The notes: generated by a model not told the origin, from the sequence alone. Shown: positions 1 to 7,411, counted from the first letter of the stretch. The stretch is DNA of 64,000 nt from Paenibacillus sp. EZ-K15 (GCF_002573715.1 NZ_PDHM01000022.1:174425-238424), one strand, 5' to 3'. Program-made: numbers and translations.

Positions 1-292
1 GATCGCCCCAGCCGCTAAGCGTCAAACCCTTCACCGACAGACTGCTCGTGGCCTCGGAAATCAGCAATGCATTAAACGTTTCCGTATCCACCTTCTCATC
101 CACTGCACCCTTTACCGTACGGCGAACGGTACAGCGCTCGCGGATGCTGTCCACCTTGCTCGAAGTCAAACCCTGGAGCACCATTTTCATATCTAAGCGC
201 TTAATGCGAACCGTTTCTTCCGGCAGCTTCTCGGCTGCCTCAAACAGACTGTCCAAAATTTGCTCTTCGCTCATGTTCTCGTGCAAGCTCAT
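1..292 (-). CDS. Phage tail assembly chaperone-like protein (XkdN-like), 3' end cut by window edge
   Basis: The first 97 codons are visible. The start is the ATG at 292, preceded by AAAGGAGATATACGC. The product begins MSLHENMSEEQI and is acidic and helical at the N-terminus (an SEEQILDSLFEAAEKLPEE-like stretch), then mixed alpha/beta. It directly follows the tail tube gene, the position of XkdN-type tail assembly chaperones in PBSX-like contractile tails. Such proteins hold the tape measure during tail assembly and some are extended by ribosomal frameshifting; the C-terminus is outside the window, so this cannot be judged here. The family call rests mainly on position and size. Confidence 0.6.
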   Translation of the reverse strand, partial: MSLHENMSEEQILDSLFEAAEKLPEETVRIKRLDMKMVLQGLTSSKVDSIRERCTVRRTVKGAVDEKVDTETFNALLISEATSSLSVKGLTLSGWGD

Positions 293-429
293 GCGTATAT
301 CTCCTTTGCTCATTAAATAATAGATTCCATTTCCTATTGCAGCGGGCGATGCTCGCCCGTATGAGGTACACCATCCCGGGCGAACCCCCGCTATTTGACG
401 TACTCAAGCAGCGCTTAAGCAGAAACCTC
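293..429 (-). other. Spacer between tail tube and chaperone genes with a small hairpin
   Basis: This 137-bp non-coding gap is unusual in an otherwise tightly packed operon. It contains the inverted repeat GGGCGA-tgc-TCGCCC near 348-362, without a T-run on the minus strand. It could be a processing or attenuation structure that lowers chaperone expression relative to the tube gene. That role is inference. Confidence 0.3.
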
Positions 430-837
430 TTAATCCCCCTGAATCGGATCCAATAGCTCGTACCCCTCAAAGGTAAATGAAGTTTCCTCCTGTACTTCTT
501 CACCCGCTGTCCAGTTAGCTAGCTGGATTTTGTCCGGCATGCAGCGGATCAGACGAACGCGCTCATGGCCGTAGGATTCGGGATCATCCAGCTTGGAGAT
601 GATATCGAATTTAGTGAAGCCGCGGGCGATCATATCGGAAGTGACCTTGTAACCGCTCATCGTACCGGTTCCTTTTTTGCTGCCGTTTTTGTGCACCGTC
701 CAGTCGTTGCCGACCAGCTTCAGCTCGCGCTTCTCCAATTCCACGCTGGCTTCCAGCTTGTTGATGTGCGTCTGCCAAACCCCGTCAATATACGCCTGGC
801 CGTATGTCCCCATAATGACTCTTGAAGCATCCAACAT
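430..837 (-). CDS. Phage tail tube (core) protein, XkdM-like
   Basis: 135 residues, start ATG at 837 after a GAGGAGG site. The protein begins MLDASRVIMGTYGQAYIDG and has the compact beta-rich composition of the XkdM/DUF2001 tube family of PBSX and related contractile tails (about 140-150 residues). It would polymerise into the inner tail tube surrounded by the sheath. Its place immediately downstream of the sheath gene is the canonical order. No key region appears missing. Confidence 0.85.
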   Translation of the reverse strand: MLDASRVIMGTYGQAYIDGVWQTHINKLEASVELEKRELKLVGNDWTVHKNGSKKGTGTMSGYKVTSDMIARGFTKFDIISKLDDPESYGHERVRLIRCMPDKIQLANWTAGEEVQEETSFTFEGYELLDPIQGD

Positions 838-897
838 ATTTAGTTCCTCCTCGATTTCTTTAAGTTTTTATAAGAAAAATGTTGATCGGCGTTCTAA

Positions 898-2364
898 TTA
901 TTGCACGTAAAATGTACCGAACAGCTGCTCCATCACATCGGTTAACTTCACATTCCACTGCAAGAAGACCTGATCCGGCTCCGGCGTGTTCACGGCGGAA
1001 TCGCCATAGTATGCCGGATCGAGAATGACGTCGTAGCCGTCCGGCTCGATGACATTGCTCAGTGACAACGAAGCGAGGTATTCCTTCACGGCGCCGATTA
1101 ACGCTAATCGACCTTCCTCCGTGTTGTTCACCTTGCCGATGTAGGTCTGTTCCGCGGCCAACTGCAAGTCCCCATGGATCGCATCCATCACGCGGATGGA
1201 ACGGATTTTTTTCCAGGCATTGTTTTGGCCTTCAGCCGGATTCACCAACGTGTTGATGCCGCGCAGCGCCTTCACCTGACGTCCGTCATAGAAGAGTACG
1301 AACACGCCATTTCGTACGGCCTGCTCCTGCTCGGATCGGGTCCAGCGACGGGTCACATCTTCGAATGGCGTTACCGCATATGTAGCGGATTGGTTCAAGC
1401 GTTGACCCGCAATAAGCCCGGTCACATAAGCAGCCGTCTGGGCAGAACTGTAGTTCACGCCGGACAGACGCACGCCCGTCCCCACATTAATAATCCCTTC
1501 ATGGTTCAACGCAAGCGAACGGGCCGCAGCCAGTTTCGCTGCATCCTTGGAGGTATCGTCCGCAGCGCTGCCGCCGAATACGGCCATCACGCCGCGTCCT
1601 TCTTGACGAAGACGCTTCACCCAGGCCGCAAAGCTCTGCAGCAGAGCCATATCTGCAGCATAATCCAGGGCAAGTACGTTGAATTCCTGGCCTTCGACCG
1701 CATCCTGCATCTCGATATAATCTGCATTCGTCAGGCCGCCGTTGCCGCTTTTGCCTCCGGACAGCACAGCTCCGTTCACATCAGCAGGAACGCCGGCCGC
1801 CTCCAGTGCGGTAGCCGTTACCCAGAGGTTCTCATCGTCTTCATTGATCTGTGCCGCAATCGACGCTGCTGTCCCGTCCAGGCTTGTATAAGTGCCAAGC
1901 AGCTTGGCACCTTCATAGAGGCGAAGCTCGCGTGCTGCCGGGTCGATCAGCGACGGCTGCACGGTTACGGAGAAGCCGTTGCCACGACTGCCGGGATATT
2001 TCGCCTGCAGCTTCAACACGTCGGAAGGCGTGGCTTCCGCATTTTGCAGCGTTACGCTAGCCGCTGCCGCCGTGTTATCTGCCAGGCGATAGGCCAGCAG
2101 CTTCTTCGGCCCGCCAAGCAAAGCCAGATAGAGCGTTTCGTAAGCCGTAGCCCCATCCTGGCTATCCGCGGAATACAGCTCGGAAATCGCGAACTCGCTG
2201 CCGATCTCCACGAACTCGCGCACGGGTCCCCAATTGGCTTTAACGGGCACGACGACCGTCCCCCGGGATCCACCCTGAATAGCCGACGCGGCTGCCGCCT
2301 TGAAATTCATATACAAACCCGGAAGTACCGGTTTATTTGTGCTTTCCCATGTTCCACCTGCCAT
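898..2364 (-). CDS. Contractile phage tail sheath protein, XkdK-like
   Basis: 488 residues, ATG at 2364 preceded by AAGGTGG. The N-terminal stretch MAGGTWESTNKPVLPGLYMN is characteristic of PBSX-type sheath proteins, whose N- and C-terminal arms link sheath subunits. The C-terminal third (from about residue 370) resembles the conserved sheath core; the variable middle carries the surface domain. The length matches XkdK (about 466). It makes the contractile outer tube of a myovirus or R-type tailocin. The gene lies 2 bp downstream of the small upstream ORF and 60 bp upstream of the tube gene, so all are probably co-transcribed. Confidence 0.93.
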   Translation of the reverse strand: MAGGTWESTNKPVLPGLYMNFKAAAASAIQGGSRGTVVVPVKANWGPVREFVEIGSEFAISELYSADSQDGATAYETLYLALLGGPKKLLAYRLADNTAAAASVTLQNAEATPSDVLKLQAKYPGSRGNGFSVTVQPSLIDPAARELRLYEGAKLLGTYTSLDGTAASIAAQINEDDENLWVTATALEAAGVPADVNGAVLSGGKSGNGGLTNADYIEMQDAVEGQEFNVLALDYAADMALLQSFAAWVKRLRQEGRGVMAVFGGSAADDTSKDAAKLAAARSLALNHEGIINVGTGVRLSGVNYSSAQTAAYVTGLIAGQRLNQSATYAVTPFEDVTRRWTRSEQEQAVRNGVFVLFYDGRQVKALRGINTLVNPAEGQNNAWKKIRSIRVMDAIHGDLQLAAEQTYIGKVNNTEEGRLALIGAVKEYLASLSLSNVIEPDGYDVILDPAYYGDSAVNTPEPDQVFLQWNVKLTDVMEQLFGTFYVQ

Positions 2365-2366
2365 GA

Positions 2367-2576
2367 TTAGACCACCTTCGCTTTCATAAATTGTTGGATT
2401 CTTTCCTTGACTTCGGTTACCGTGAACAGCTCTCCGTCTGCTCCATACATGGCACCTGCCAGCACTTCCGCCCGAACCTGGAACAGTTCCTTGGCGTGTG
2501 TTTCGAGTTCATCTAGCGCATATCGCGGAGCGCTGATACTTCGAGATTCTGCCTTGAGTGTTTTTTTCACAGCCAT
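2367..2576 (-). CDS. Small hypothetical tail-operon protein (69 aa)
   Basis: Begins MAVKKTLKAESRSISAPRYA. The ATG at 2576 is chosen over a GTG three codons upstream because GAGGTGG sits 5 bp before the ATG and would overlap the GTG. Basic N-terminus, then an amphipathic helix-rich body (EELETHAKELF-like, ERIQQFMKAK at the end). A small ORF in this slot before the sheath gene is usual in PBSX-type operons; its function is unknown to me. Confidence 0.7.
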   Translation of the reverse strand: MAVKKTLKAESRSISAPRYALDELETHAKELFQVRAEVLAGAMYGADGELFTVTEVKERIQQFMKAKVV

Positions 2577-2586
2577 TGTGACCACC

Positions 2587-3426
2587 TCACTTTAAAATTG
2601 GATGAACGTTAATGCGCCTGATCAAGGCGGCTTCCTCCGGTGAACGCATCTTCCGCTGCGCCAGGGTCAGCTTCAGCTGCCCGTCCAGAATGGGATCAGC
2701 CTGCATATCGGAGGTAATCTCCGCAACGGATAAATAGCGGCGATCCTGCGAATCCAACTTCAGCTGGATCTGGGTACCAAGCTCCTCCACCAGCCTTGCA
2801 GCTGTCAGCTGCTCGTCCGCGGAATCAAGAGCGGCAATATGTCCGGTAAAGGTTTTACGAACCTCGAACATCGAAGCGCCCGCCATCTTGGTCTCGCAGC
2901 CCGTCATCCGCCATAGTACGGCGTGATCTTCCCGTCCCGCGGGCCATGCCGTATGATAGATGCGCCAAGGAACGCCCAGCACATCTCCTGTCCAGGCTGT
3001 CAGCGTATGCAGCCACTCGTCGGGTTGTCCGGTGGAACCGGCCCCGGATGCCTGCGGCATATAGACGCCGAATCGCATGATCCGGATCATTTTGCCTGAA
3101 ACAGAATCGAACTTGTCGGCTTCCGGCACACCCAAATAATGCAGCTTGAATGCTTTCCCATCGGCTCCGATAACCTGCTTGCGATGAAGTCCCGGGATTA
3201 GAAGTTCCACCCAGCGATCCAACTGAAGCAATTCGGAACGATCCGCATACAGCTTCAATCGAACCACCTGCCGGTACCCTGCCCATGAGGATTTCCAAAC
3301 GTCCTCTCCCAGCGTAATGACGCCATAAAAAGGCTCGCTCACCCCATCCGGCGGATGTACGTCATATATTTGGCCTTCAAGCTCCGGAACGATATCTAGA
3401 ACGGCCTGCTTGACCGCCCCTCTCAT
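2587..3426 (-). CDS. Phage tail-terminator/completion-like protein with two similar halves
   Basis: 279 residues. The N-terminal half (about 1-125) has the pattern of small tail-terminator/DUF3168-type proteins: a helix, then the exposed beta strands around SEPFYGVITLGEDVW and QVVRLKLYAD. The C-terminal half (about 145-279) seems to repeat this plan (GVPWRIYHTAW, then VRKTFTGHIAAL and the basic end). It could cap the tube or join the neck. The ATG at 3426 lacks its own Shine-Dalgarno sequence but overlaps the stop of a 25-codon ORF (ATGA), suggesting translational coupling. Family assignment is tentative. Confidence 0.55.
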   Translation of the reverse strand: MRGAVKQAVLDIVPELEGQIYDVHPPDGVSEPFYGVITLGEDVWKSSWAGYRQVVRLKLYADRSELLQLDRWVELLIPGLHRKQVIGADGKAFKLHYLGVPEADKFDSVSGKMIRIMRFGVYMPQASGAGSTGQPDEWLHTLTAWTGDVLGVPWRIYHTAWPAGREDHAVLWRMTGCETKMAGASMFEVRKTFTGHIAALDSADEQLTAARLVEELGTQIQLKLDSQDRRYLSVAEITSDMQADPILDGQLKLTLAQRKMRSPEEAALIRRINVHPILK

Positions 3427-3500
3427 TCCGCAGATAGCCGGGTGGCTTCCGGTCGGTTATGGGATAGCCAGCTTCTTGCGACGATCACATGCTTGCGCAA
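3423..3500 (-). CDS. 25-codon ORF opening the tail operon, translationally coupled
   Basis: A TTG start at 3500 is preceded by a very strong site (AAAGGAGGGGG, 5-bp spacing). The peptide is MRKHVIVARSWLSHNRPEAT followed by RLSAE. Its TGA overlaps the ATG of the next gene as ATGA. Since the downstream gene has no SD of its own, this short ORF is probably translated to load ribosomes onto it; the peptide itself may have no function. Too short for usual annotation. Confidence 0.5.
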   Translation of the reverse strand: MRKHVIVARSWLSHNRPEATRLSAE

Positions 3501-3567
3501 TACGGCCCCCTCCTTTCTATTCATATAGAGCATCGAAAATGAAGCAATCGAAGCCTAAAGCCGCAGC

Positions 3568-3594
3568 AAAAAAACCGGTCCTTCTCAAGGCCGG
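3568..3594 (-). terminator. Leader terminator upstream of the tail operon
   Basis: On the minus strand CCGG-CCTT-gag-AAGG-a-CCGG is followed by seven T. No gene lies immediately upstream of it on that strand, so it would terminate a leader transcript before the tail genes. This suggests control by antitermination or a promoter further downstream. Confidence 0.6.
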
Positions 3595-3738
3595 CTCACA
3601 TCTACACTGTGTGTGTTCGGTATGCTCTGTTTAACTTCATTTCCGATAATACAATCTTACACCCCTAAATCGGATGCGCTGACGTCTTATAGGACGGATA
3701 ATGCGGAACTTTAAGTGGAATGTCGGCGGAAAATAGTA

Positions 3739-3752
3739 CGAACCTATGTTCG
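3739..3752. promoter_or_regulatory. LexA (SOS) box upstream of the tail operon
   Basis: CGAACCTATGTTCG is a perfect match to the Bacillus-type LexA/DinR site (CGAAC-N4-GTTCG). It lies between the ArpU gene terminator and the tail operon leader. Known role: LexA repression relieved by DNA damage. Its position predicts that the tail operon or its leader is SOS-induced. Confidence 0.7.
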
Positions 3753-3814
3753 CATTTTTTGATTACATACCAGTTCTCTTAGGTCTCTTCCTCAACAACG
3801 CTGCCTCAACTTGA

Positions 3815-3858
3815 AACAAAAAAACCGGAGGGCCTCCATTCTGAGGTCCTCCGGTTTT
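3815..3858 (-). terminator. Terminator of the ArpU-like gene
   Basis: AAACCGGAGG-gCCTC-cattct-GAGGtCCTCCGGTTT with seven A on the plus-strand left side, i.e. a T-run for minus-strand transcripts. It separates the regulator gene from the tail operon region. Confidence 0.85.
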
Positions 3859-3895
3859 GGCTCGATTTGATGATCCACGCTCGCTCGGCACTTAT

Positions 3896-4372
3896 TCAGC
3901 TCATTTTGCTCTTTGCGACTTTCTCCAATTCCTGCAGCTTCAGCAGCCCCCTGTCTGCTAAAGCCAGTGCCAGTTTATAGAAGGCCCGGGTGCGGATCTT
4001 GGTATACGTATCCTTGCTGACAGGCGGTTCAAGGATATGGTTGTACACCTTGTAATCAAATACGTCGTCCTGTTTCATATACCGTTCCCGAATGAGGGTT
4101 TGTTCCCGGTCGCCAAGCCGCTCCACGATCGACTCGATCGTCTCGCAATACTGCTTCCTGGCCGCAGGCATATCTACATTATATATGGCAACCGAGGCCG
4201 TTTGGTCCGTGGTGACGTTGGTCGGTCCGTGAAATCGTTCCGTGTAGGATGCAGTGACGCTCGTCTCCCTGACTTCAAATGTAATGGTTTTATAGATACG
4301 ATATTTCTCGAATATCGCTTCAACAGCATTTTGGGTCTTTCTGCGATCCAATTCCGGTAAAAATGGGTTCAT
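3896..4372 (-). CDS. ArpU-family phage late transcriptional regulator
   Basis: 158 residues. It has the layout of the ArpU/RinA-like regulators that switch on late genes of Gram-positive phages: N-terminal part with the LDRRKTQNAVEAIFEKY helix, and a C-terminal sigma-like helix-turn-helix (ERLGDREQTLIRERYM, then PVSKDTYTKIRTRAFYKLA). It lies upstream of the tail operon in the same orientation but ends in its own terminator. It is probably transcribed divergently from the repressor promoter. Most likely it activates the late (tail) promoter, with PBSX Xpf as functional parallel. Confidence 0.8.
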   Translation of the reverse strand: MNPFLPELDRRKTQNAVEAIFEKYRIYKTITFEVRETSVTASYTERFHGPTNVTTDQTASVAIYNVDMPAARKQYCETIESIVERLGDREQTLIRERYMKQDDVFDYKVYNHILEPPVSKDTYTKIRTRAFYKLALALADRGLLKLQELEKVAKSKMS

Positions 4373-4414
4373 TCGAAAAACACTCCCCTTTTGATTGTCG
4401 TTGTCGAGGTTTGC

Positions 4415-4430
4415 TTTGCCATTTGGCAGA
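4415..4430. promoter_or_regulatory. Probable repressor operator (TTTGCC-ATTT-GGCAGA)
   Basis: Inverted repeat TGCC-N4-GGCA, matched by a second copy at 4560-4573 (TTGCC-TTTT-GGCAA) and a half-site GTTGGCAAA at 4597-4605. The three sites lie between the divergent ArpU and repressor genes and are the likely operators of the XRE repressor encoded next door. Confidence 0.5.
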
Positions 4431-4448
4431 AGTTTGTCTCATCTCAAG

Positions 4449-4468
4449 TGTTCGTATGTTGTTCGTAT
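4449..4468. promoter_or_regulatory. Direct repeat TGTTCGTAT x2 at 11-bp spacing
   Basis: TGTTCGTAT occurs at 4449-4457 and 4460-4468, one helical turn apart, in the 5' region of the ArpU gene. It may be a second regulator's site. The GTTCG core resembles half a LexA box but no GAAC-N4-GTTC arrangement is formed. Confidence 0.35.
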
Positions 4469-4559
4469 TTTTTCATTAATATACCACTATTTGGAGACCG
4501 GCGTAAACCTTCAAATGGGCGAACTATTCAGGAGAATATGGATCATACCTTTCATATCC

Positions 4560-4626
4560 TTGCCTTTTGGCAATAATTCTCTCTTTTGTTTTACCTGTTG
4601 GCAAAGGAGAGTCATGTGTTTATACT
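4560..4626 (+). promoter_or_regulatory. Repressor promoter with operators
   Basis: TTGGCA at 4598-4603 and TATACT at 4621-4626 are separated by exactly 17 bp: a good sigma-A promoter for the repressor gene whose GTG lies at 4672. The -35 is embedded in a GGCAA half-operator and the full inverted repeat 4560-4573 lies just upstream, indicating autoregulation. Confidence 0.65.
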
Positions 4627-4671
4627 ATAAGTAGATGTTTCAGATGGACTATGGTGAGGAGTGGCCGGAAC

Positions 4672-5091
4672 GTGGAACGCATATTTGGATCATACTTGAA
4701 AGAGATGCGGGAGAACAAAGGCTGGAGCATCAATCAGCTGGCCCAAGCCGCCGATATCAGCGGATCACAAATCTCCCGGATCGAGAATGGGCTGCGGGGC
4801 ATCCCCAAGCCGCAAACGCTTCGCAAAATGGCAGAGGCACTTGAAGTTCCCTATGAAGAGCTGATGAATAAAGCAGGTTATTTGCAGCAGGATGCTGCCA
4901 AGCACGAAGACATCTCGGCTCCCGCTTGGGCAACCTCCAGGGATAAAAGGGATTTCAAGAAAATGCTTGAGGATGACGGTGAGCTCATGTTTGACGGCGT
5001 CCCTCTGAACGAGGAGGACAAGCAGCGCATCAAGGACGTCCTGACCGGACTGTTCTGGGAAGCCAAGCAGATGAACAAGCGCAAGAAATAA
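4672..5091 (+). CDS. XRE-family repressor of the phage-tail element
   Basis: 139 residues from a GTG start at 4672, chosen because GAGGAG lies 10 bp upstream; the open frame extends further up but through the promoter. The N-terminal helix-turn-helix spans about residues 5-62 (LKEMRENKGWSINQLAQAAD, ISGSQISRIENG, KPQTLRKMAEAL). The C-terminal part is charged and probably contacts partners. It is followed 70 bp later by an ImmA/IrrE-type protease, the arrangement of ImmR/ImmA switches in ICEBs1 and many prophages, where the protease cleaves the repressor on induction. Confidence 0.85.
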   Translation: MERIFGSYLKEMRENKGWSINQLAQAADISGSQISRIENGLRGIPKPQTLRKMAEALEVPYEELMNKAGYLQQDAAKHEDISAPAWATSRDKRDFKKMLEDDGELMFDGVPLNEEDKQRIKDVLTGLFWEAKQMNKRKK

Positions 5092-5161
5092 ATCTACATA
5101 ATAAGGAGATACACACCGATTACAACGATTCAACCAAAACCAATATTGCAGGTGAACCGGC

Positions 5162-5587
5162 ATGGATGATCATTTACAACCCTTAATCCGTCAGCTGATC
5201 AAAAAACATCATACCAACTGCCCTTTTGAAATCGCGGCTTCCTTGGGCATACATATTCGATTTGCAGATTTAGGCCAAACGACCAAAGGGCTGTATTTCC
5301 GTAAGCTAAGGCGGAGATTCATCGTCATCCACAATCAGCTGCCGCCGCCATGGCAGCGTTTCGTATGCGCGCATGAACTCGGGCATGACCGTCTCCATAA
5401 GGGAATCAGCCGCTTTTTTCTGGAGGAGCATTCCTATTTCAGTCCGGGCAAACTGGAGCGGCAAGCGAACCGCTTTGCCATTGCCCTACTGACGGCGGGT
5501 CTGGCTCCCGGACCGGGTGAGTCCTTGCACGAGTTCTATCTACGAGCTGGCATTCCACAAGAAATGCTATATTTTTTTAGACTTTAA
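5162..5587 (+). CDS. ImmA/IrrE-family metallopeptidase (anti-repressor)
   Basis: 141 residues. The zinc-binding HExxH motif is visible as CAHELGHDRLH near residue 75, followed by the downstream acidic region (LERQANRFAIALL) typical of the family. Known members cleave a cognate XRE repressor to derepress mobile elements. It lies directly after the repressor gene on the same strand, so that repressor is the expected substrate. With the LexA boxes it gives the element a damage-responsive switch. Confidence 0.87.
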   Translation: MDDHLQPLIRQLIKKHHTNCPFEIAASLGIHIRFADLGQTTKGLYFRKLRRRFIVIHNQLPPPWQRFVCAHELGHDRLHKGISRFFLEEHSYFSPGKLERQANRFAIALLTAGLAPGPGESLHEFYLRAGIPQEMLYFFRL

Positions 5588-5588
5588 A

Positions 5589-5602
5589 CGAACATATGTT
5601 CC
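5589..5602. promoter_or_regulatory. LexA (SOS) box after the protease gene
   Basis: CGAACATATGTTCC fits the LexA/DinR consensus and starts 2 bp after the protease stop codon. TATAGT about 10 bp downstream could be a -10, but no gene follows on the plus strand before the terminator at 5.65 kb. It may be a relic of a lost SOS gene. Confidence 0.55.
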
Positions 5603-5650
5603 TGAATTATAGTGAGGGATTCCATATAGCTAGCCCCTTCCTGCGAGCAA

Positions 5651-5690
5651 AAAAACAACCCGCTCTTGACATGACGTCAAAAGCGGGTTT
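5651..5690 (-). terminator. Terminator after the rRNA methyltransferase gene (bidirectional)
   Basis: AACCCGCTcTTGAC-atgac-GTCAAaAGCGGGTT with a seven-base T-run on the minus strand; it ends the methyltransferase gene and, from the other side, the repressor/protease operon. Confidence 0.85.
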
Positions 5691-5781
5691 CTATGCCAGC
5701 CCCTTTTAGAGAAGAGTTCATACAAGAGGTTAGCAGCAGGGACAGACGGATGTTCTATTGTTAGGTCCCCCTTCCCTCCGT

Positions 5782-6513
5782 TCAAAGCGGTTCAAAGATG
5801 GCTACCTGTCGTTTGCCCACCTTCACATGCTGAATCCTTTGAAACCGGTCATGCTTTAATTTTTGCCCTTTATCGGATATGACGGCAACCACGGAACGGG
5901 CAGGGTCCAAGATGGAATGAATGCCGTTAAAGAAATCCTCCACCGGCTCCTCGCTTCCACCGCCCCAGCTAACCAGGTCACCATAAGGGAGATCGGTCAT
6001 GACGATATGGATTCCCTTGCAGGATGCCAGGTTCTCCTTCGGTTGAGTTATGTCGGCTTGAAAACAAACCGTCTCTTCCAAGCACGACGACCTTAGCAGC
6101 TCCCTCAATCGGCTAGCACTTTGCAGCGCATCCTGGTGGGACGGCTTATGATACAACGCCAACAGTTCTTTCAGCTGTTCGGTGCGTTGTTCCAGCCCCT
6201 CTTCACGGAGCAGCGACAGGTTCTTCTCGGCTATTCCGAGCACCTCTGCGTTAATATCAGAGCCGACCACGCGATGAATGCGCTGCCCGTGCAGCAGGCC
6301 AACCGCCGTTAACAGATACGCCCCGCCGCAGCAGGGATCGAACAAGGTATACGGCCCCCGTACCCCTTTTTTCTCCAATAGATGAAAGCACCTCTGAGCA
6401 ATCTCGCTGGCTAGTCTGACAGGAAACGAAGTCGTTCCCTGCGCATTATACAGAACCCGGCCGCTGGCGAAATCCTCGTAGCTGCGCTGGGCTGATTCAT
6501 AGATATATTCCAT
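5782..6513 (-). CDS. AviRa-like 23S rRNA (guanine) methyltransferase
   Basis: 243 residues from ATG 6513, which has GAAGGA 9 bp upstream; an ATG 18 bp further up lacks a site. It matches the AviRa family by the N-terminal block (SAQRSYEDFASGRVLY, then FPVRLASEI), the SAM-binding DPCCGGAYLLTAVGLLHG, the acidic VVGSDINAEVL and the catalytic-loop TDLPYGDLVSW. AviRa from the avilamycin producer methylates G2535 of 23S rRNA and gives orthosomycin resistance. In Firmicutes such homologues may give intrinsic resistance or be housekeeping enzymes. It is monocistronic and lies next to the tail element. Confidence 0.8.
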   Translation of the reverse strand: MEYIYESAQRSYEDFASGRVLYNAQGTTSFPVRLASEIAQRCFHLLEKKGVRGPYTLFDPCCGGAYLLTAVGLLHGQRIHRVVGSDINAEVLGIAEKNLSLLREEGLEQRTEQLKELLALYHKPSHQDALQSASRLRELLRSSCLEETVCFQADITQPKENLASCKGIHIVMTDLPYGDLVSWGGGSEEPVEDFFNGIHSILDPARSVVAVISDKGQKLKHDRFQRIQHVKVGKRQVAIFEPL

Positions 6514-6560
6514 TCGAATGATTCCTTCCATCCGGCTAACGCCTGAGTAATATCAAATAA

Positions 6561-6607
6561 TCCAAATACAGATTAACATCCCTAGGCCAGATATCAAAAT
6601 CCGCATG
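6561..6607. repeat. Flank repeat L, copy 1
   Basis: 47 bp starting TCCAAATACAGATTAACATC, matched without gaps at 15455-15501 (the first 22 bases identical, then scattered changes). It flanks the AraC/LysE cassette on its 3' side; the partner block R lies on the other side at 8048. Confidence 0.75.
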
Positions 6608-6631
6608 GTATATCTATCCTGCACCCCGCTT

Positions 6632-7411
6632 TTATTTATCCAGATGCGACATGTAATCAAATGCCGTCGTGCCGTACACATTCTTGAAATGTCGATTCAA
6701 ATGGGCAAGATCCGTGAAGCCGCACTGGGTAACGGCCTGATATACATCCCGGCTGTCCTCGATCAGCTGCTTGGCGTGCTCCACTTTGCAATTCAGATAA
6801 TACTGATACGGAGACAGACCCGTATTCGCTTTAAAGGTACGGATGAACTGATATTTCGACATCCCGAACTCCCCGCTTAATTCGTCCAAACGGAGAACAT
6901 GCTCCAGATGATCCTGCATCATATCTTTCGCCTTCCGCGTAAACATACTGTCCTTCCGGCTATCAGGATTCAGGATATCCTCATTAAAATGCCCCGCCAA
7001 ACCCAGAAGCAGCTCGCTGCTTCTAGCCTCCGGCTCACCGGTGAAGATCGACCTCGTCACATCCAGGATGCTCTTCCGCAGCCCGGCGTGATAGACAATC
7101 GGGGATTGGAACCGGACGATATCCTTTTTCTGAATCAATTCCAGAAATAGCTCTGGATGAATGTAAATCATCACATAATCGATGCCCGTTCGTTCCTGGG
7201 ACCAGCCATCATGTTTCTGCTCCGGATGGAACAGCATAACCCCGCTTTGGTAAGAAGCCTGCTGACTTCCGTCCAGCGAGTACTTCTGAATGCCGCGCAG
7301 CGTGACGCCGAGGGCATACTCCTCGTGATAATGTTTTTTATATTTGAAATCCGTCAGGCTCGCGGACAGTGCCGTGATGCCCACCGCTTTTTTATAAATA
7401 AACTGCTCCAT
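6632..7411 (-). CDS. AraC-family transcriptional regulator
   Basis: 259 residues. The N-terminal cupin-type sensing domain (HYHEEYALGVTLRGIQKY, GVMLFHPEQKHDGW) is followed by two AraC helix-turn-helices from about residue 165 (LRLDELSGEFGMSKYQFIRT; AKQLIEDSRDVYQAVTQCGF then LAHLNRHFKNVYGTT). The AraC gene starts 6 bp after the LysE-type exporter gene and is co-transcribed with it, so it probably controls that exporter in response to an amino acid or related compound. Ligand unknown. Confidence 0.9.
   Translation of the reverse strand: MEQFIYKKAVGITALSASLTDFKYKKHYHEEYALGVTLRGIQKYSLDGSQQASYQSGVMLFHPEQKHDGWSQERTGIDYVMIYIHPELFLELIQKKDIVRFQSPIVYHAGLRKSILDVTRSIFTGEPEARSSELLLGLAGHFNEDILNPDSRKDSMFTRKAKDMMQDHLEHVLRLDELSGEFGMSKYQFIRTFKANTGLSPYQYYLNCKVEHAKQLIEDSRDVYQAVTQCGFTDLAHLNRHFKNVYGTTAFDYMSHLDK

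Noticed and set aside
1174..2370. Long open frame (398 codons) on the plus strand opposite the sheath gene
   Set aside because: It lies fully antisense to the well-supported sheath gene, has no ribosome site and its translation shows no domain; a shadow of codon bias.
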